Positions 43,372 to 53,809 of a DNA stretch of 64,000 nucleotides are shown piece by piece. The stretch is from Deltaproteobacteria bacterium (GTDB lineage Bacteria > Desulfobacterota > Desulfarculia > Adiutricales > Adiutricaceae). Where the stretch lies: NCBI GenBank assembly GCA_031276865.1, contig JAISMF010000077.1, positions 18,350-82,349 on the forward strand. The letters run 5' to 3'. Each line of letters starts with the position of its first letter. Positions within the stretch are counted from its first letter, which is position 1. The notes under the pieces are model-generated. The model searched no databases. It saw only the letters and a list, made by a program, of their open reading frames with translations, and was not told the origin of the DNA. The translations under genes and the position numbers were made by a program.

Positions 43372-46300
43372 GGAAGGCCCGGGACCCTTTGAAGACCGCG
43401 GCCGTGGTGGGCCTGGGCGTCCGCCTCGCCGGCGCCGACGACCCGAAAACTTTCTGGGAAAACATCGTAAACGGCCGGACCTTTTTTCGGGAGGCGGAGT
43501 TTTCCGACTTCGGGGCCGATCCTCCCCGTTTTTTCGGCGCGGGAAAGGTCCTGCCGGATAAAGCCTTAAGCCTTAAAGGCGCCTGGAGGCGGGAGGGGGC
43601 TTCCCCCCTTCCGCCCTCGCTTATTTCCGCGGACGAGATCCAATCCCTGGACGACTCCCTCCTCTACCTTCTGGCCGCGGGCCTGGACGCCCGTCCCAAC
43701 CTCGCCGGCCACGACCCGGAAAAAATGGGGGTGATGGCGGGGCACATCCTCCTTCCCACCCGGGCCATGTCCGAGGCCACGGTGGCCTTGTACGGCAAGG
43801 AGCTCACCCGGCTCTGGGACTGGAACCCCTTCCCTCCGCCGGATCTGAAAAGCGACCCCTTCCGGGCGGCGGGCCGCTCGGCCGCCCTTTTAGGCGCGGC
43901 TTTGGGCTTTCGGGGCCCGCTTTTCACCGTGGACGCGGCCTGCGCCTCCTCCGTTTACGCGATCGATCTGGCCCTCCGGCGGCTTTTGGACGGCTCTTTA
44001 AGCCTGGTTTTAGCGGGCGGCGCCGCCAAGGCGGACCCCTTGTTCACCCAGCTGGGCTTTTCCCAGCTCCAGGCCCTTTCCCCGGAGGGCGTGTCCCGGC
44101 CCTTCGATTCCCGGGCCTCCGGCTTGGCGGTGGGGACCGGGGCGGTGGTTTTGGCTTTGAAGAGACTCGATCGGGCCCTTTGGGACGAAGACGACATCGT
44201 CTGCCTCGTAACCGGCGCCGGACTCTCGAACGATCTGGGCGCGAACCCCCTCTCCCCCGACGGGGAGGGCCAGGAGAGGGCCATGGAGCGCTGCTTTCAA
44301 AACGCCGCCCGCGCCTTTCCGGAGGGCCGGGTGGAGGGTTTTCTGGGGCTCGTGGAATGCCACGGCACGGGGACCGTCGCCGGGGATCGAACCGAAATCG
44401 CCGCGCTGAAGTCCTTTCTCCAAAAAGGCCGCTATAAGTTGCAAGATCCGGTGGCGGGCTCGGTCAAGGGAAACCTCGGGCATCTTTTATCGGCGGCCGG
44501 CGCCGTCTCCGCCTTAAAGGCCGCTTTGGCCCTGAAGCATAAAATCCTCCCCCCCCAGGCGGGCTTTGAAACAGAGGCCCCGGGCCTAAACCTCTCCCAC
44601 GCGCCCGCCTTGAGGATTTTAAAGGAGGCCCTCCCCTGGCCGGATCCTCCGGACAACCAGCCCCGCCTCGCCTTGGTGAACGCCTTCGGCTTCGGGGGCG
44701 TGAACGCCCAGCTGCTTTTAGAGGAGTACCGAAAGGAGGATTTCCGGGAGCCCCTAAAAGAGCTTAAATCCGGACCGGCCCCCGCCCGGGGCCCGCTCGC
44801 CCCCCTGGACGCCGGCGCCGCCGCCCCTTCCGTTTCTTCCGCCGCCTCCGGCGCCGCCCCTTCCGCCCCTTCCGCCCCTTCCGCCTCTTCCGCCGCCTCC
44901 GGAAAGCTCAAAAAAAGAAAGAACCAGGAAGCCTTGAAGAAAAACCAAGCGCCCGCGGAAAACGACTTAAGCGGGCCGAAGGGTGTTTCCGCCCCGGCGT
45001 CCGCGGCGGATCATCCTCCGAGCGCTTGGGAGAACGCTTCTCCGAGCGCCTGGGAAAACGATTCCCTGGGCGTTTCCCCGCATGATTCCCCGCCGGCGGG
45101 GGGCGGCTCCCCCGGGGAGCTCTCCATGACCCTCTTCGCCGCCCGGACCGTGCTCGCGCCCTGGCCCTCCTACGAGTCCCTGGCCCGCTACTGGCTCACC
45201 CCCGAGGAGCCCCCCATGGCGAGCGGCCGCCGGATGGGATCTTTGAAGGCCACGGGCTTCTTCTTCGAGGAACTGAGCCTGGACGCCTCCAATCTCAAGC
45301 TCCCCCCCCTGGAACTCAAAGAGGCCCTGCCCCAGCAGACCCTGGCTTTAAAGGTCATGATCCACGTCTTAAGGGCCGCGGGGCTGGCCCCCGGAAAGTT
45401 TCCGGAAGGGGTGGACCCCTCCCGGGTGGGGGTCTTTCTGGGGCTCAAAACCGACCCCCGGGCCGCGGACTACGCCTTGCGCTGGCTGGGTCCGGAAAGG
45501 GCCCTGGAGAGCCTCGAGCGCCAAAACCCTTTAGGGAGGGACGAGCGGGAGGCCTTTAAAGAGAAGCTTTTGGAAAACTCGCCCCCCCCCCTCACCCGGG
45601 CCCGGGTCTTGGGGGCCTTGGGCTCCCTGGCCGCCTCCAGGATCGCGCGCTGGCTGAGGGTCGGCGGTCCGGCCTTCACTCTGACCGACGAGCGGGACGG
45701 CGGGGTGAGAGCCCTAAAGGAGGCCGCCCGCTTTCTCAGCGCCGGGGAATTGGATCTCTGCCTGGTGGGGGTGGTGGACACCTTCGGCGACCCTCGGACG
45801 CAGGTCTTCTCGCCCCGGAGCGTCTGGGTGGAGGGGGCCGCGGGCATGCTCATCGGGACCCCGAAAATGGCCGAGCGCCTCACGCCCTTGGCGGATCTCC
45901 TTTTAACCGGCCAGGACTTCCAGGCCGGCCCCCTTTCCGGACTCTTTCAGATCAACCGCTCGGGCTTTTACCTGCGCCACCACTTAAGGCCCTTGGGCCG
46001 GGGCAAGGGGCTCCGGTACTACCTACGGGACCAAGGCGATCCCCCCCGCGAGTTTTCCGGCCCGGGCTACGTCTTAACCGAGTGCGCCTCCCGGGCGCCC
46101 CGGGCCCTCGCCGTGCCGCCCGAACCCTCCCGGCCCGATATCTGGTTTTTCCTCCGGGCGGAAGACGAGGGGGATCTCGTGAAAAAACTGGATCTCCTAG
46201 ACGAGTTGGCCGAGGCCGCCAAGGAGCCCGGGGATTTTAAAAGCCTCCCTTTAAAGTACCGGGCCCGGGCCGGCGCCGGCGGAAAACCCGCCCTGGCCAT

Positions 46301-49300
46301 CCTCGCCCGCTCCCGCTTCGAACTCCTCGGAGCCTTGAAAAAGGCGCGGCTGAAGGAAACGGATCCGACGGATCCGCGGCCGCGGATCTTGCGGGCGCCG
46401 GAAAAGAAGCTTTTAGGGAAAACCGCCCTGATGTTTCCCGGGGCCGGAAACCACTACAAGGGCCTGGGCCGCGCCCTTTCCCTGGCCTTCCCCCAGGCGG
46501 TCTCCGAATTGGAAAACGCCTGCGCGCGGCCCAAGGCCCTTTTCCAGCCGGAGTTGTTCTGGGAGCCGGGGCACCAGAAACCCGGATTGCGGGAGGGGCT
46601 CATAGCCCAGTGCCTCTTCGGGGCGCTGTGCCAAAGGGTTTTACAAAGCCTGGGGGTCTTTCCGGACATGCTCCTCGGCTACTCCCTGGGGGAGAGCGCC
46701 TTAATCGTCTCCTCCGGGCTCTGGCCGGACATGGATTCGCTCCGGGACGATCTCTTCTCCTCGCCCTTGTTCGAAACGGACTTGGCGGGCCCCCTCCGCT
46801 CCGCCCGGGCGTATTGGAAATGGCCGGAAAACAAGCCCTTGAAATGGGCCGCGCGGACGATCCCCCGCGCCCTCGAGAAGATCGAAAAGGCGATGCGGAG
46901 GCTCAAACCCTCCAGCGCCCGCCGGGTGTGGCCGCTCATCGTGAACACCCCGGAGGAGTGCCTGGTGGGAGGAGAGGAGAAGGCCGTCCTCGAGCTTTCC
47001 GGGCTTTTGGACGTCCAGGGGGCGGCGTTGGACGAGCTCCCCGCGCTCCACTCCCCGGCCGCCTCGCCGGTCGCCGCGGCCTACCGGGCCTTCAACACCC
47101 GAAGGATCGGGAAGGTCGAAAACCTCGCCCTCTACTCCTCCTACTTTTTACGGCCGCTCGCGGCCGACTCCAAAGACGTCGCGGAGTCTTTAACCGCCCA
47201 GGCCTTGAACCGCTGCGATTTTCCGGCCTTGATCGAAAGGGCCTACCAGGACGGGGCGCGCTTTTTCATCGAGACCGGCCCGGGGGCCGGGCTCGCCCGG
47301 ATGGTGAAAAGCATCCTCAAGGGCAAACCCCACCTGGCCCAGTCCGTCGCCGCCACCCCGGCGGACGAGGGCTGGCCCGGTCTTTCCCGGCTCCTAGCCG
47401 AGCTCTGGCTCGCGGGCCGCCCCCTGGATCCCGAGGCCCTCCTCCCCCGGGCCGCGTCCCTCCCGCCGGAGGGGGTCCTCGTCACCATCAACCTCGCCCC
47501 CCCGAAGCTCGCCTGGCCCGCCCCGCCCGAAGGCGCCCCTCTTTCCCCCGCCGCTCCCTCCGCCCTCCGGGGGGGCGCCGTGGGCGCCCCCCCGGAGGAC
47601 TACCTCGCCTGGCTCGACCGCGAAAGCCAAAAAGCCCCGCCCCGGGGGGAAATCCCCGCGGGCCCTCCGGGGTCCGGCCCAATCCCCCCGCCAACCCCCG
47701 GGGCCGGGGTCTCCTGGGAGAAGGCTCCGATGGCGAAGGGAAGCGCCGCCCCCGGCCTTTTGGAGCGGCGCCCCGGGGACCCCCAGCGGCCCGACTGGGA
47801 AAAAAGCCTCACCCGCAGCGCCGGGTTGGAGGCGGTGGAGCGCCTGAACAAGTACCGCCACCGGGAAAGCCCCCTCACCCGGGACCCCCGGGGCGAAGGC
47901 CCCAAACCCGGGCCCGGGGACCCCGTAAAGGAGAGCCCGGAGGCCCCCCGCGGCCTGGGTCCGGAACAAGGATCCCCCGGGGGGGGCGGGACCCCTTCCG
48001 TCTTTAAAAGGGAGGGATTGAGGCGTCCGGACAAAGAGGGGTCGCCGCGGGAGTCCAGGGTTTTACGCACGGTGGAGATCCCCCCCAATCCCCGCCTTAA
48101 ATCCCGGCCGCTCGAAAAGCGCCCGAGCCGCCCCGGGGGGGACTCCTATCGGCCTCCGGCGGACGCCCGCGACTCGGGCGCCCTCCCCGGGGCCTTCCCG
48201 CCCCCCCCCGGGGCCTACGATCCCCCCCTCTTTTCCGGAAGAGGGGGGGGAACGCCGGAGGCTGCCCCCGGCGGCCCTCCGGCGGGAAAACCCCTCCCCC
48301 GGGAGGCCCCCGAGCGCCGCGCCCGCAAGGCGGCGGAGGGCGTCTTGGCGGAGGCCGCGCCCCCCCCCCGGGAGGGCGCCACCCCCCCCGTCCCTCCCGT
48401 TCGGGCCTCCGCCGCCGGGTTGGACGCGGATCCGCCCCTCCCGGCGGCCCGGGCCCAAAACCCCTCCTCGGGCATCCTCGATCTGGTCTCCGGCGTCAAG
48501 CGCCCCCTCGTGAAAAGCCTTCCGGTGACCCCGCCCCTCCCCCCCGGGGCGCCGACTTTGAATCGGGCGGAGCTGTTGGAGTTCGCGGGGGGCTCCCTTT
48601 TTCGGGTCTTCGGCGACGAGTTTAGGGAGGCGGATTCGCAACCGTCGCGGGTGCGGCTCCCCCTGGAGCCCCTCATGCTGGTCGATCGGGTTTTGGGGAT
48701 CGAGGGGGAAAAGAAGTCCATGAACCCGGGGCGCGTGGTGACCGAGCACGACATTCGGGAGGGCGCCTGGTATCTGGATCAGGGGCGCCTCACCCCGGGC
48801 TTGTCCATGGAATCCGGCCAGGCGGATCTTCTCTTGTCCTCGTATTTGGGCGTGGACTTCCAGACCAAGGGCGAATCCCTCTACCGCCTCCTGGACGCCG
48901 AGGTGACCTACCACCGCGGGCTTCCCCTTCCGGGGGAGACCGCCCGCTACGACATTCGCATCCTGAAGTTTTTCCGCCACGGCGACACCCACATGTTCCG
49001 CTTCGAGTTCGACGGCTCGATTTCCGGCAAACCCTTGATGAGCATGCGCCGGGGCTGCGCCGGGTTTTTCACCCCGGCCGAGCTCGCCCGGGGGAAAGGC
49101 CTCCCCGCCCCGATCCGGAAGGACGCCTCGCCGGGGGAGGTGAAAAAAGATCTGATCCCGCACCCCCGCCCGGTCGAGAGTTTAAGCGCCTCCGCCCTGG
49201 ACGCCTTGCGGGACGGAGACCTCGGGGTTTTAGGCGCCGCTTTTCCCAAGGCCTTCCCAAAGACGAGGCCCTGGACCCTTCCCGGGGGGCGCCTCGCCCT

Positions 49301-51101
49301 CGTGGAAAGGGTGAGCGAGCTGAAGCTCTCCGGCGGGCTTTACGGCTTGGGCTTTTTACGGGCGGAATCCCGGGTGGATCCCCGGGCCTGGTATCTAAGC
49401 TCCCATTTCAAAGACGACGAGGTGATGCCGGGAACCCTCATGTACGACGCTTCCCTGCAGGCCCTGCGCGTCCTTCTCTTCTCCCTCGGCTGGATCCCGG
49501 AAGAGGGCCGAAGCGCCCTTTTACCGGCGGTCGGATTCGCGACCGCCCTTAAATGCCGGGGCCAGGTGACGGCGGCCGTGAAAACCGTCTCCTACGAAAT
49601 CCACTTAAAGGAGCTCTCCTGGAAGAAGGCCCCGGCCTTTCCCCCCCGGGGGGAAAAGGCCGGGAAAGCCGAACCGTTCCCCTACGCGGCCGCGGACTGC
49701 GTCATGCGCGCCGACTCCCGCCCCATAGTCCTGGTGCGGAATCTGAACCTGATCTTCTCCGGCGCCGACCGGGAGCGCTTTAAGGAGCTCCGCGGGGTCT
49801 TGGGGAAAAGCCTCCCCGCGCCCGCGGCTTTAAAGGAGAACGGGGAAGAGCCCGCCGAAAAGCCGCGCGAGGCCCTGGAAGGCCCCCGAAAAACGGGCGC
49901 GGACGAGGCCCCGGGGAAAAAATCCCCGAACCGGAAAGCTCCGGCCCCCGACCCCAAGCCCTCCGCCGCCCGGCCCAAAGAACTAATCTACTCCCGCGCG
50001 GACATAGACGCCCTCATCCTCGGCCGACCCTCGGAGGTGCTGGGACCCCTCTTCCGCCGCTTCGACGACGGCTCCTTTATGGCGCGGCTCCCCCGGGCCC
50101 CCTACTCTTTTCTGGACCAGGCGCGGATCCTCAAGGGAAAGGTCGGCGACCCCGCTCCGGGCTCCAAGCTCGAGGCCCTCTTCACGCCGGATCCGACGAA
50201 GTGGCCCCTTACCGAGAGCCGCTCCAACGGCGGGACGCTCCCCTACGCCATCCTAAACGAAACGGCCCTCCAGCCCTGCGGCTTCCTCGCCACCTTCATG
50301 GGCTCGGCCCTGCCTTTCAAGGGGCCCATGCGTTTCCGGAACCTGGGCGGTCAGGCCCGGGTGACGGAGAAGATCGACTTGTTAAACCCCCTCCCCATCC
50401 GGACCCGGGTCACCTTCGCCAAGTCCGCGGTTTTAGGGGAGACCGTCATCCAGCACTACGCCTTCCAGGCGGAAATGGGCGGCAAAACGATTTTCGAGGG
50501 GGCGACCCACTTCGGCTTCATATCCCCGGAGAATCTGGAAAGGCAGGAGGGATTGAAAAACGCCGCCTCCGGCGTCCTGGCCGCCGCACTCCCCCCCGGA
50601 GCCGTCTTTCACCGCTATCCCGAGGGACCCGGCTGGCCCGGAAAGGAATGGCGCATGCTGGACGGCTACGCCTTCGCTTCCCCCGGAGGCGCCAAGGCGG
50701 GGACGCCCGCCGCCAAGAGCGGCGGAGCCGTCTACGGCTCCGCCAAAGTGAACCCCGAGGCCTGGTTTTTTCACGCCCACTTCCCCTTCGATCCGGTGTG
50801 GCCCGGATCCCTCGGGCTGGAATCCTTCTTCCAGCTGGCCAAAGTCGCGGCCGCCACGCGCTTTTTTCCGGATCTTCCTTTAAAGGAGAGGGAGAAATCC
50901 TTTTACGGCCCGGTTGTCGGAAGCGTCCATAAATGGCTCTACCGGGGCCAAATCCTCCCCGAAGCCGGCGAGTGCCTCCTGGGAATCACCGTAACCGGCG
51001 AAAACCGCCGGGAAAAATCCTTAAGCTTCCAGGGGATCCTCCATGTCGACGGACTCCCCATTTACCGCGTGGAAAACTTCTCGGTGCGCCTTGACCCTTA
51101 A
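43368..51101 (+). CDS. pfaC: PfaC-like synthase: KS, chain-length factor, AT, tandem FabA-like dehydratase domains
   Basis: KS VDAACASS/ECHGTGT/KGNLGHL; CLF lacking Cys (LTDERDGGVRAL); AT FPGAGNHYKGLG and GYSLGES; four hotdog segments (LTPGLSMESGQADLLLSSYLG; HFKDDEVMPGTLMYDASLQAL; ILNETALQPCGFLATFMGSAL; HFPFDPVWPGSLGLESFFQLAK). ATGA overlap with pfaA. Confidence 0.92.
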   Translation: MRKARDPLKTAAVVGLGVRLAGADDPKTFWENIVNGRTFFREAEFSDFGADPPRFFGAGKVLPDKALSLKGAWRREGASPLPPSLISADEIQSLDDSLLYLLAAGLDARPNLAGHDPEKMGVMAGHILLPTRAMSEATVALYGKELTRLWDWNPFPPPDLKSDPFRAAGRSAALLGAALGFRGPLFTVDAACASSVYAIDLALRRLLDGSLSLVLAGGAAKADPLFTQLGFSQLQALSPEGVSRPFDSRASGLAVGTGAVVLALKRLDRALWDEDDIVCLVTGAGLSNDLGANPLSPDGEGQERAMERCFQNAARAFPEGRVEGFLGLVECHGTGTVAGDRTEIAALKSFLQKGRYKLQDPVAGSVKGNLGHLLSAAGAVSALKAALALKHKILPPQAGFETEAPGLNLSHAPALRILKEALPWPDPPDNQPRLALVNAFGFGGVNAQLLLEEYRKEDFREPLKELKSGPAPARGPLAPLDAGAAAPSVSSAASGAAPSAPSAPSASSAASGKLKKRKNQEALKKNQAPAENDLSGPKGVSAPASAADHPPSAWENASPSAWENDSLGVSPHDSPPAGGGSPGELSMTLFAARTVLAPWPSYESLARYWLTPEEPPMASGRRMGSLKATGFFFEELSLDASNLKLPPLELKEALPQQTLALKVMIHVLRAAGLAPGKFPEGVDPSRVGVFLGLKTDPRAADYALRWLGPERALESLERQNPLGRDEREAFKEKLLENSPPPLTRARVLGALGSLAASRIARWLRVGGPAFTLTDERDGGVRALKEAARFLSAGELDLCLVGVVDTFGDPRTQVFSPRSVWVEGAAGMLIGTPKMAERLTPLADLLLTGQDFQAGPLSGLFQINRSGFYLRHHLRPLGRGKGLRYYLRDQGDPPREFSGPGYVLTECASRAPRALAVPPEPSRPDIWFFLRAEDEGDLVKKLDLLDELAEAAKEPGDFKSLPLKYRARAGAGGKPALAILARSRFELLGALKKARLKETDPTDPRPRILRAPEKKLLGKTALMFPGAGNHYKGLGRALSLAFPQAVSELENACARPKALFQPELFWEPGHQKPGLREGLIAQCLFGALCQRVLQSLGVFPDMLLGYSLGESALIVSSGLWPDMDSLRDDLFSSPLFETDLAGPLRSARAYWKWPENKPLKWAARTIPRALEKIEKAMRRLKPSSARRVWPLIVNTPEECLVGGEEKAVLELSGLLDVQGAALDELPALHSPAASPVAAAYRAFNTRRIGKVENLALYSSYFLRPLAADSKDVAESLTAQALNRCDFPALIERAYQDGARFFIETGPGAGLARMVKSILKGKPHLAQSVAATPADEGWPGLSRLLAELWLAGRPLDPEALLPRAASLPPEGVLVTINLAPPKLAWPAPPEGAPLSPAAPSALRGGAVGAPPEDYLAWLDRESQKAPPRGEIPAGPPGSGPIPPPTPGAGVSWEKAPMAKGSAAPGLLERRPGDPQRPDWEKSLTRSAGLEAVERLNKYRHRESPLTRDPRGEGPKPGPGDPVKESPEAPRGLGPEQGSPGGGGTPSVFKREGLRRPDKEGSPRESRVLRTVEIPPNPRLKSRPLEKRPSRPGGDSYRPPADARDSGALPGAFPPPPGAYDPPLFSGRGGGTPEAAPGGPPAGKPLPREAPERRARKAAEGVLAEAAPPPREGATPPVPPVRASAAGLDADPPLPAARAQNPSSGILDLVSGVKRPLVKSLPVTPPLPPGAPTLNRAELLEFAGGSLFRVFGDEFREADSQPSRVRLPLEPLMLVDRVLGIEGEKKSMNPGRVVTEHDIREGAWYLDQGRLTPGLSMESGQADLLLSSYLGVDFQTKGESLYRLLDAEVTYHRGLPLPGETARYDIRILKFFRHGDTHMFRFEFDGSISGKPLMSMRRGCAGFFTPAELARGKGLPAPIRKDASPGEVKKDLIPHPRPVESLSASALDALRDGDLGVLGAAFPKAFPKTRPWTLPGGRLALVERVSELKLSGGLYGLGFLRAESRVDPRAWYLSSHFKDDEVMPGTLMYDASLQALRVLLFSLGWIPEEGRSALLPAVGFATALKCRGQVTAAVKTVSYEIHLKELSWKKAPAFPPRGEKAGKAEPFPYAAADCVMRADSRPIVLVRNLNLIFSGADRERFKELRGVLGKSLPAPAALKENGEEPAEKPREALEGPRKTGADEAPGKKSPNRKAPAPDPKPSAARPKELIYSRADIDALILGRPSEVLGPLFRRFDDGSFMARLPRAPYSFLDQARILKGKVGDPAPGSKLEALFTPDPTKWPLTESRSNGGTLPYAILNETALQPCGFLATFMGSALPFKGPMRFRNLGGQARVTEKIDLLNPLPIRTRVTFAKSAVLGETVIQHYAFQAEMGGKTIFEGATHFGFISPENLERQEGLKNAASGVLAAALPPGAVFHRYPEGPGWPGKEWRMLDGYAFASPGGAKAGTPAAKSGGAVYGSAKVNPEAWFFHAHFPFDPVWPGSLGLESFFQLAKVAAATRFFPDLPLKEREKSFYGPVVGSVHKWLYRGQILPEAGECLLGITVTGENRREKSLSFQGILHVDGLPIYRVENFSVRLDP

Positions 51102-52524
51102 AGACCTGGAAAATCCCATCGTTTTGGCCCTCGAGCTTTTAGACTTTCTGGCGTACGCGGACGAATTGTCCCTCCGCTCCATCGCGCCCCCGCTTCCGCC
51201 TAAAATCGACCCCCCGCCCGAGGCCTTTTTTTCGCCGGACGCGCCCCCGGAAGGCTCGGCGCCGTCTCCCCTGGCCCCGGGGTCCTCTCCCTTGGCCGCC
51301 AATTCGCGGACGCCCCCCTCCGAAGGCCCCCAAACGGGCGCCCCCGGGGGCCGGGAAAACCTGTTAGGCGAGGGCGCTTCCTTCGGGCGGAAGGCCTTGC
51401 GCTTCGATCCGGGAAAGGTCGTCCTTAAAACTCGGGATCCGGACCCTCCGGCGGCGCCCCCGGCGCCGGAAAAGGACCCAAGCGCCGTGAAAGATCCCTT
51501 TACGCCCCCGGACGCGGACCTTTCCGCTGGAGGTTCGACGCCCGCCCGAAAAGACCGGGAGCCTCAAGAACCTGAGCCTCAAAAGCCGGAGCCTCAAGAG
51601 CCAAAGCCCCAAGAACCGGAGCCTCAAGAGCCGGAGTCCCAAGAGCCAAAGCCCCAAGAACCAAAGCCTCAAGAGCCGGAGTCCGCCTTCCCGGGCTGGG
51701 CGGCTCCGGAAGACGGCCTCGCGTATTACGGAACGCCGGACCAAGGTCCGGGTAGGGCGGACTTCGCGGGGGAGAACGAAAAGCCCGGCCGGGCTCCCTC
51801 CGGCGAAGTTCCGGACGGGGAGAAGACCCCCCCCCCGAGCGGGTCCGCCCCGGAAAACCCGGCCGCGGCTTTAAGGGAGCCGGACTTCTCGGGCCAAGGC
51901 TCCGCCCCGCCGGAAGAATCCCGCCGGCCGGCGGCCGCCCTCCCCGCCCTCTGGATCAACAGCTCCAAAAATCTGTCCGAACTTAAAGCGGGCGTCGACG
52001 GCTGCGCCCTGTGCCCCCTGGGCCGGGGGGCGCCGCGGCGCTTTTTCGGCCGGGGGCCCCTAAGCCCGCGGATCCTCCTCGCGACCGGCGTCGTCGAAAA
52101 GGAGACGGCGCGGGAAGGCGACTTCCTCAAGCCGGAGGAATGGGAGCTTCTGCGCTCCATCATCGTCAAAGGCCTGAAGCTCTCCCTAGAAGAGGTCTAC
52201 GTCACCCCGGTGGTGAAGTGCCCCGGGGAGATCGAGGACTTCGTCCCCCCTCGAAGCCTGGCCGTCTGCCGCAACGTGACCCTCAAAGAGATAAAACTAG
52301 CCAACCCCCGGGCGGTTGTGAGCTTCGGGGCCGAGGCCGCCCAGTGCCTTTCCCGGGAGAACGCGGTTTTGGGGACCTTGAGACGAAAGAAGGATCTGGT
52401 AGTGGAATCCGGAGAGACCCTGGTTCCCTTCCAGGCCACCGTGGGCCTGGAGAACATGCTGGAGTTTCCCCTCCTGAAAAAAGACGCCTGGGAGGACCTT
52501 AAAAGGCTCCTCAAGCGCCTTTAG
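51043..52524 (+). CDS. Uracil-DNA glycosylase superfamily (FeS type)-like protein with a long disordered repeat N-terminus
   Basis: C-terminal ~190 aa: CALCPLG, VYVTPVVKCP...LAVCRNVTLKEIKLANPRAVVSFGAEAAQCL, LVPFQATVGLENML; N-terminus is Pro/Glu-rich repeats. Confidence 0.7.
   Translation: MSTDSPFTAWKTSRCALTLKDLENPIVLALELLDFLAYADELSLRSIAPPLPPKIDPPPEAFFSPDAPPEGSAPSPLAPGSSPLAANSRTPPSEGPQTGAPGGRENLLGEGASFGRKALRFDPGKVVLKTRDPDPPAAPPAPEKDPSAVKDPFTPPDADLSAGGSTPARKDREPQEPEPQKPEPQEPKPQEPEPQEPESQEPKPQEPKPQEPESAFPGWAAPEDGLAYYGTPDQGPGRADFAGENEKPGRAPSGEVPDGEKTPPPSGSAPENPAAALREPDFSGQGSAPPEESRRPAAALPALWINSSKNLSELKAGVDGCALCPLGRGAPRRFFGRGPLSPRILLATGVVEKETAREGDFLKPEEWELLRSIIVKGLKLSLEEVYVTPVVKCPGEIEDFVPPRSLAVCRNVTLKEIKLANPRAVVSFGAEAAQCLSRENAVLGTLRRKKDLVVESGETLVPFQATVGLENMLEFPLLKKDAWEDLKRLLKRL
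51561..51685 (+). repeat. Tandem repeat encoding PQEPE/PQEPK
   Basis: EPQEPEPQKPEPQEPKPQEPEPQEPESQEPKPQEPKPQEPES. Confidence 0.9.
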
Positions 52525-52879
52525 CCCGGGATCCCCCCCCCTTTTGGAAAGTTTCACGCGCCCCCAAAAATCCCGGGGAGCGTAAAGGCCCGCCCGAAGC
52601 CAAGGGGGGAATTTTACCGCCCCCAAAGGCTCGTTTCCCGAAACGCTTGTTTCCGGATCCCCCGCTAGCCGATAACGGATATTGGATATTTTTCCAATTT
52701 TCGAAAAAACCCGCCCCGAATCCCCTTCGCCCCGAACTCCCCTCGCGGACCCCGCGCTCCCTTTCGAAGCGCTTCGACGTCCACGCGCCGAGGCTCGCGT
52801 CCCGCTCTCATTTCAGCGTGAAAAAGGCCAAAAGAGGCGGCGGACGCCCCTCGTTTTAGACGCGCGCCCCTTTCGAAAA

Positions 52880-52929
52880 ACCTCCGCCCCCCGCCCGCCT
52901 GAAGGCGGGGAGGGCGGAGCGTTTTTTTT
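52880..52929 (+). terminator. Rho-independent terminator-like hairpin after the pfa/UDG operon
   Basis: cctccgccccccgcccgcc-tgaa-ggcggggagggcggagcg followed by T8. Confidence 0.75.
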
Positions 52930-53374
52930 GGCTCGCATAGTCCCCCAAAAAGGCCCTGGCGCCCCCTCCCGCTTGGCGTTCAAAGATCTTGATCCGAAAA
53001 GCGCCTCCGGACCAACCGATCGAAGGCTTTAGAGGGCTTTAATAAGGGCATTAATGAGGGCTTTAAAAAACCCGCCGCGCTTAGGGGCGGCGTTCGCCGA
53101 CATGACGTTTTCCGGTCCGCCGGGCCCCGCGTTTTTCCGTCAAACACACCAAAACGCGGGAAAAATCGCCGCCGAAAAAACACATCCGCGTGTTTTTTTT
53201 AGGAAGATGATTTTCGTTCCGAAAAAATTTTGACAAATCATTCCCCGTCCGATAAGATCCCCTTTCAAACACCGCCTCGGGGCGCGCCGGCGCCTATTCG
53301 GCGCCGCGGAGCCTTGACGCCCGCGGGCGACCCTTTCGGCGCGAAAAACCAGCTTGTCACATAGGAGTCTCTTC

Positions 53375-53683
53375 ATGATTAAGTCCAAATACCACGTATT
53401 GATTTGCTCGGGCGGAAAACTTAGGGGCGACAAAAAAGGCATGTGCCACACCAGGGACGCTGAAAAGCTCGTGAAAAAACTGGTGGAGGAGCTCGAGGAC
53501 AGGGATCTAAGTTCCGAGATCATCGTCAACACCACGAGCTGTTACGGCATCTGCGACAAGGGTCCCGTCATGGTCGTGTATCCCGACGGCGTCTGGTACG
53601 GAAATCTCGACGCGGAAAAAATTCAAACCATCGTAGACGAGCATCTCGAAAACGGCAAGGTCGTGGAAGATCTTAAAATCTGA
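53375..53683 (+). CDS. (2Fe-2S) ferredoxin domain protein, thioredoxin-like fold
   Basis: HVLICSGGKLRGDKKGMCHTRDAEKL...SCYGICDKGPVMVVYPDGVWYGNL. Confidence 0.9.
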   Translation: MIKSKYHVLICSGGKLRGDKKGMCHTRDAEKLVKKLVEELEDRDLSSEIIVNTTSCYGICDKGPVMVVYPDGVWYGNLDAEKIQTIVDEHLENGKVVEDLKI

Positions 53684-53721
53684 AAGCCCCCTCCTTCTCC
53701 CCGAATTTTCGCGGATCCGTT

Positions 53722-53809
53722 TTACTCCGGCGGATAAACGCTGGAAACGCCCAAAAACGAGATCGGGTGTTCCGAGCGCGGTTATTCTATCTTTCCTCCG
53801 CCGGAATAT
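53722..53809. mobile_element. MITE-like family A element (diverged)
   Basis: TTACTCCGGCGGATAAACGCTGGAAA...TTCTATCTTTCCTCCGCCGGAATAT. Confidence 0.6.
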
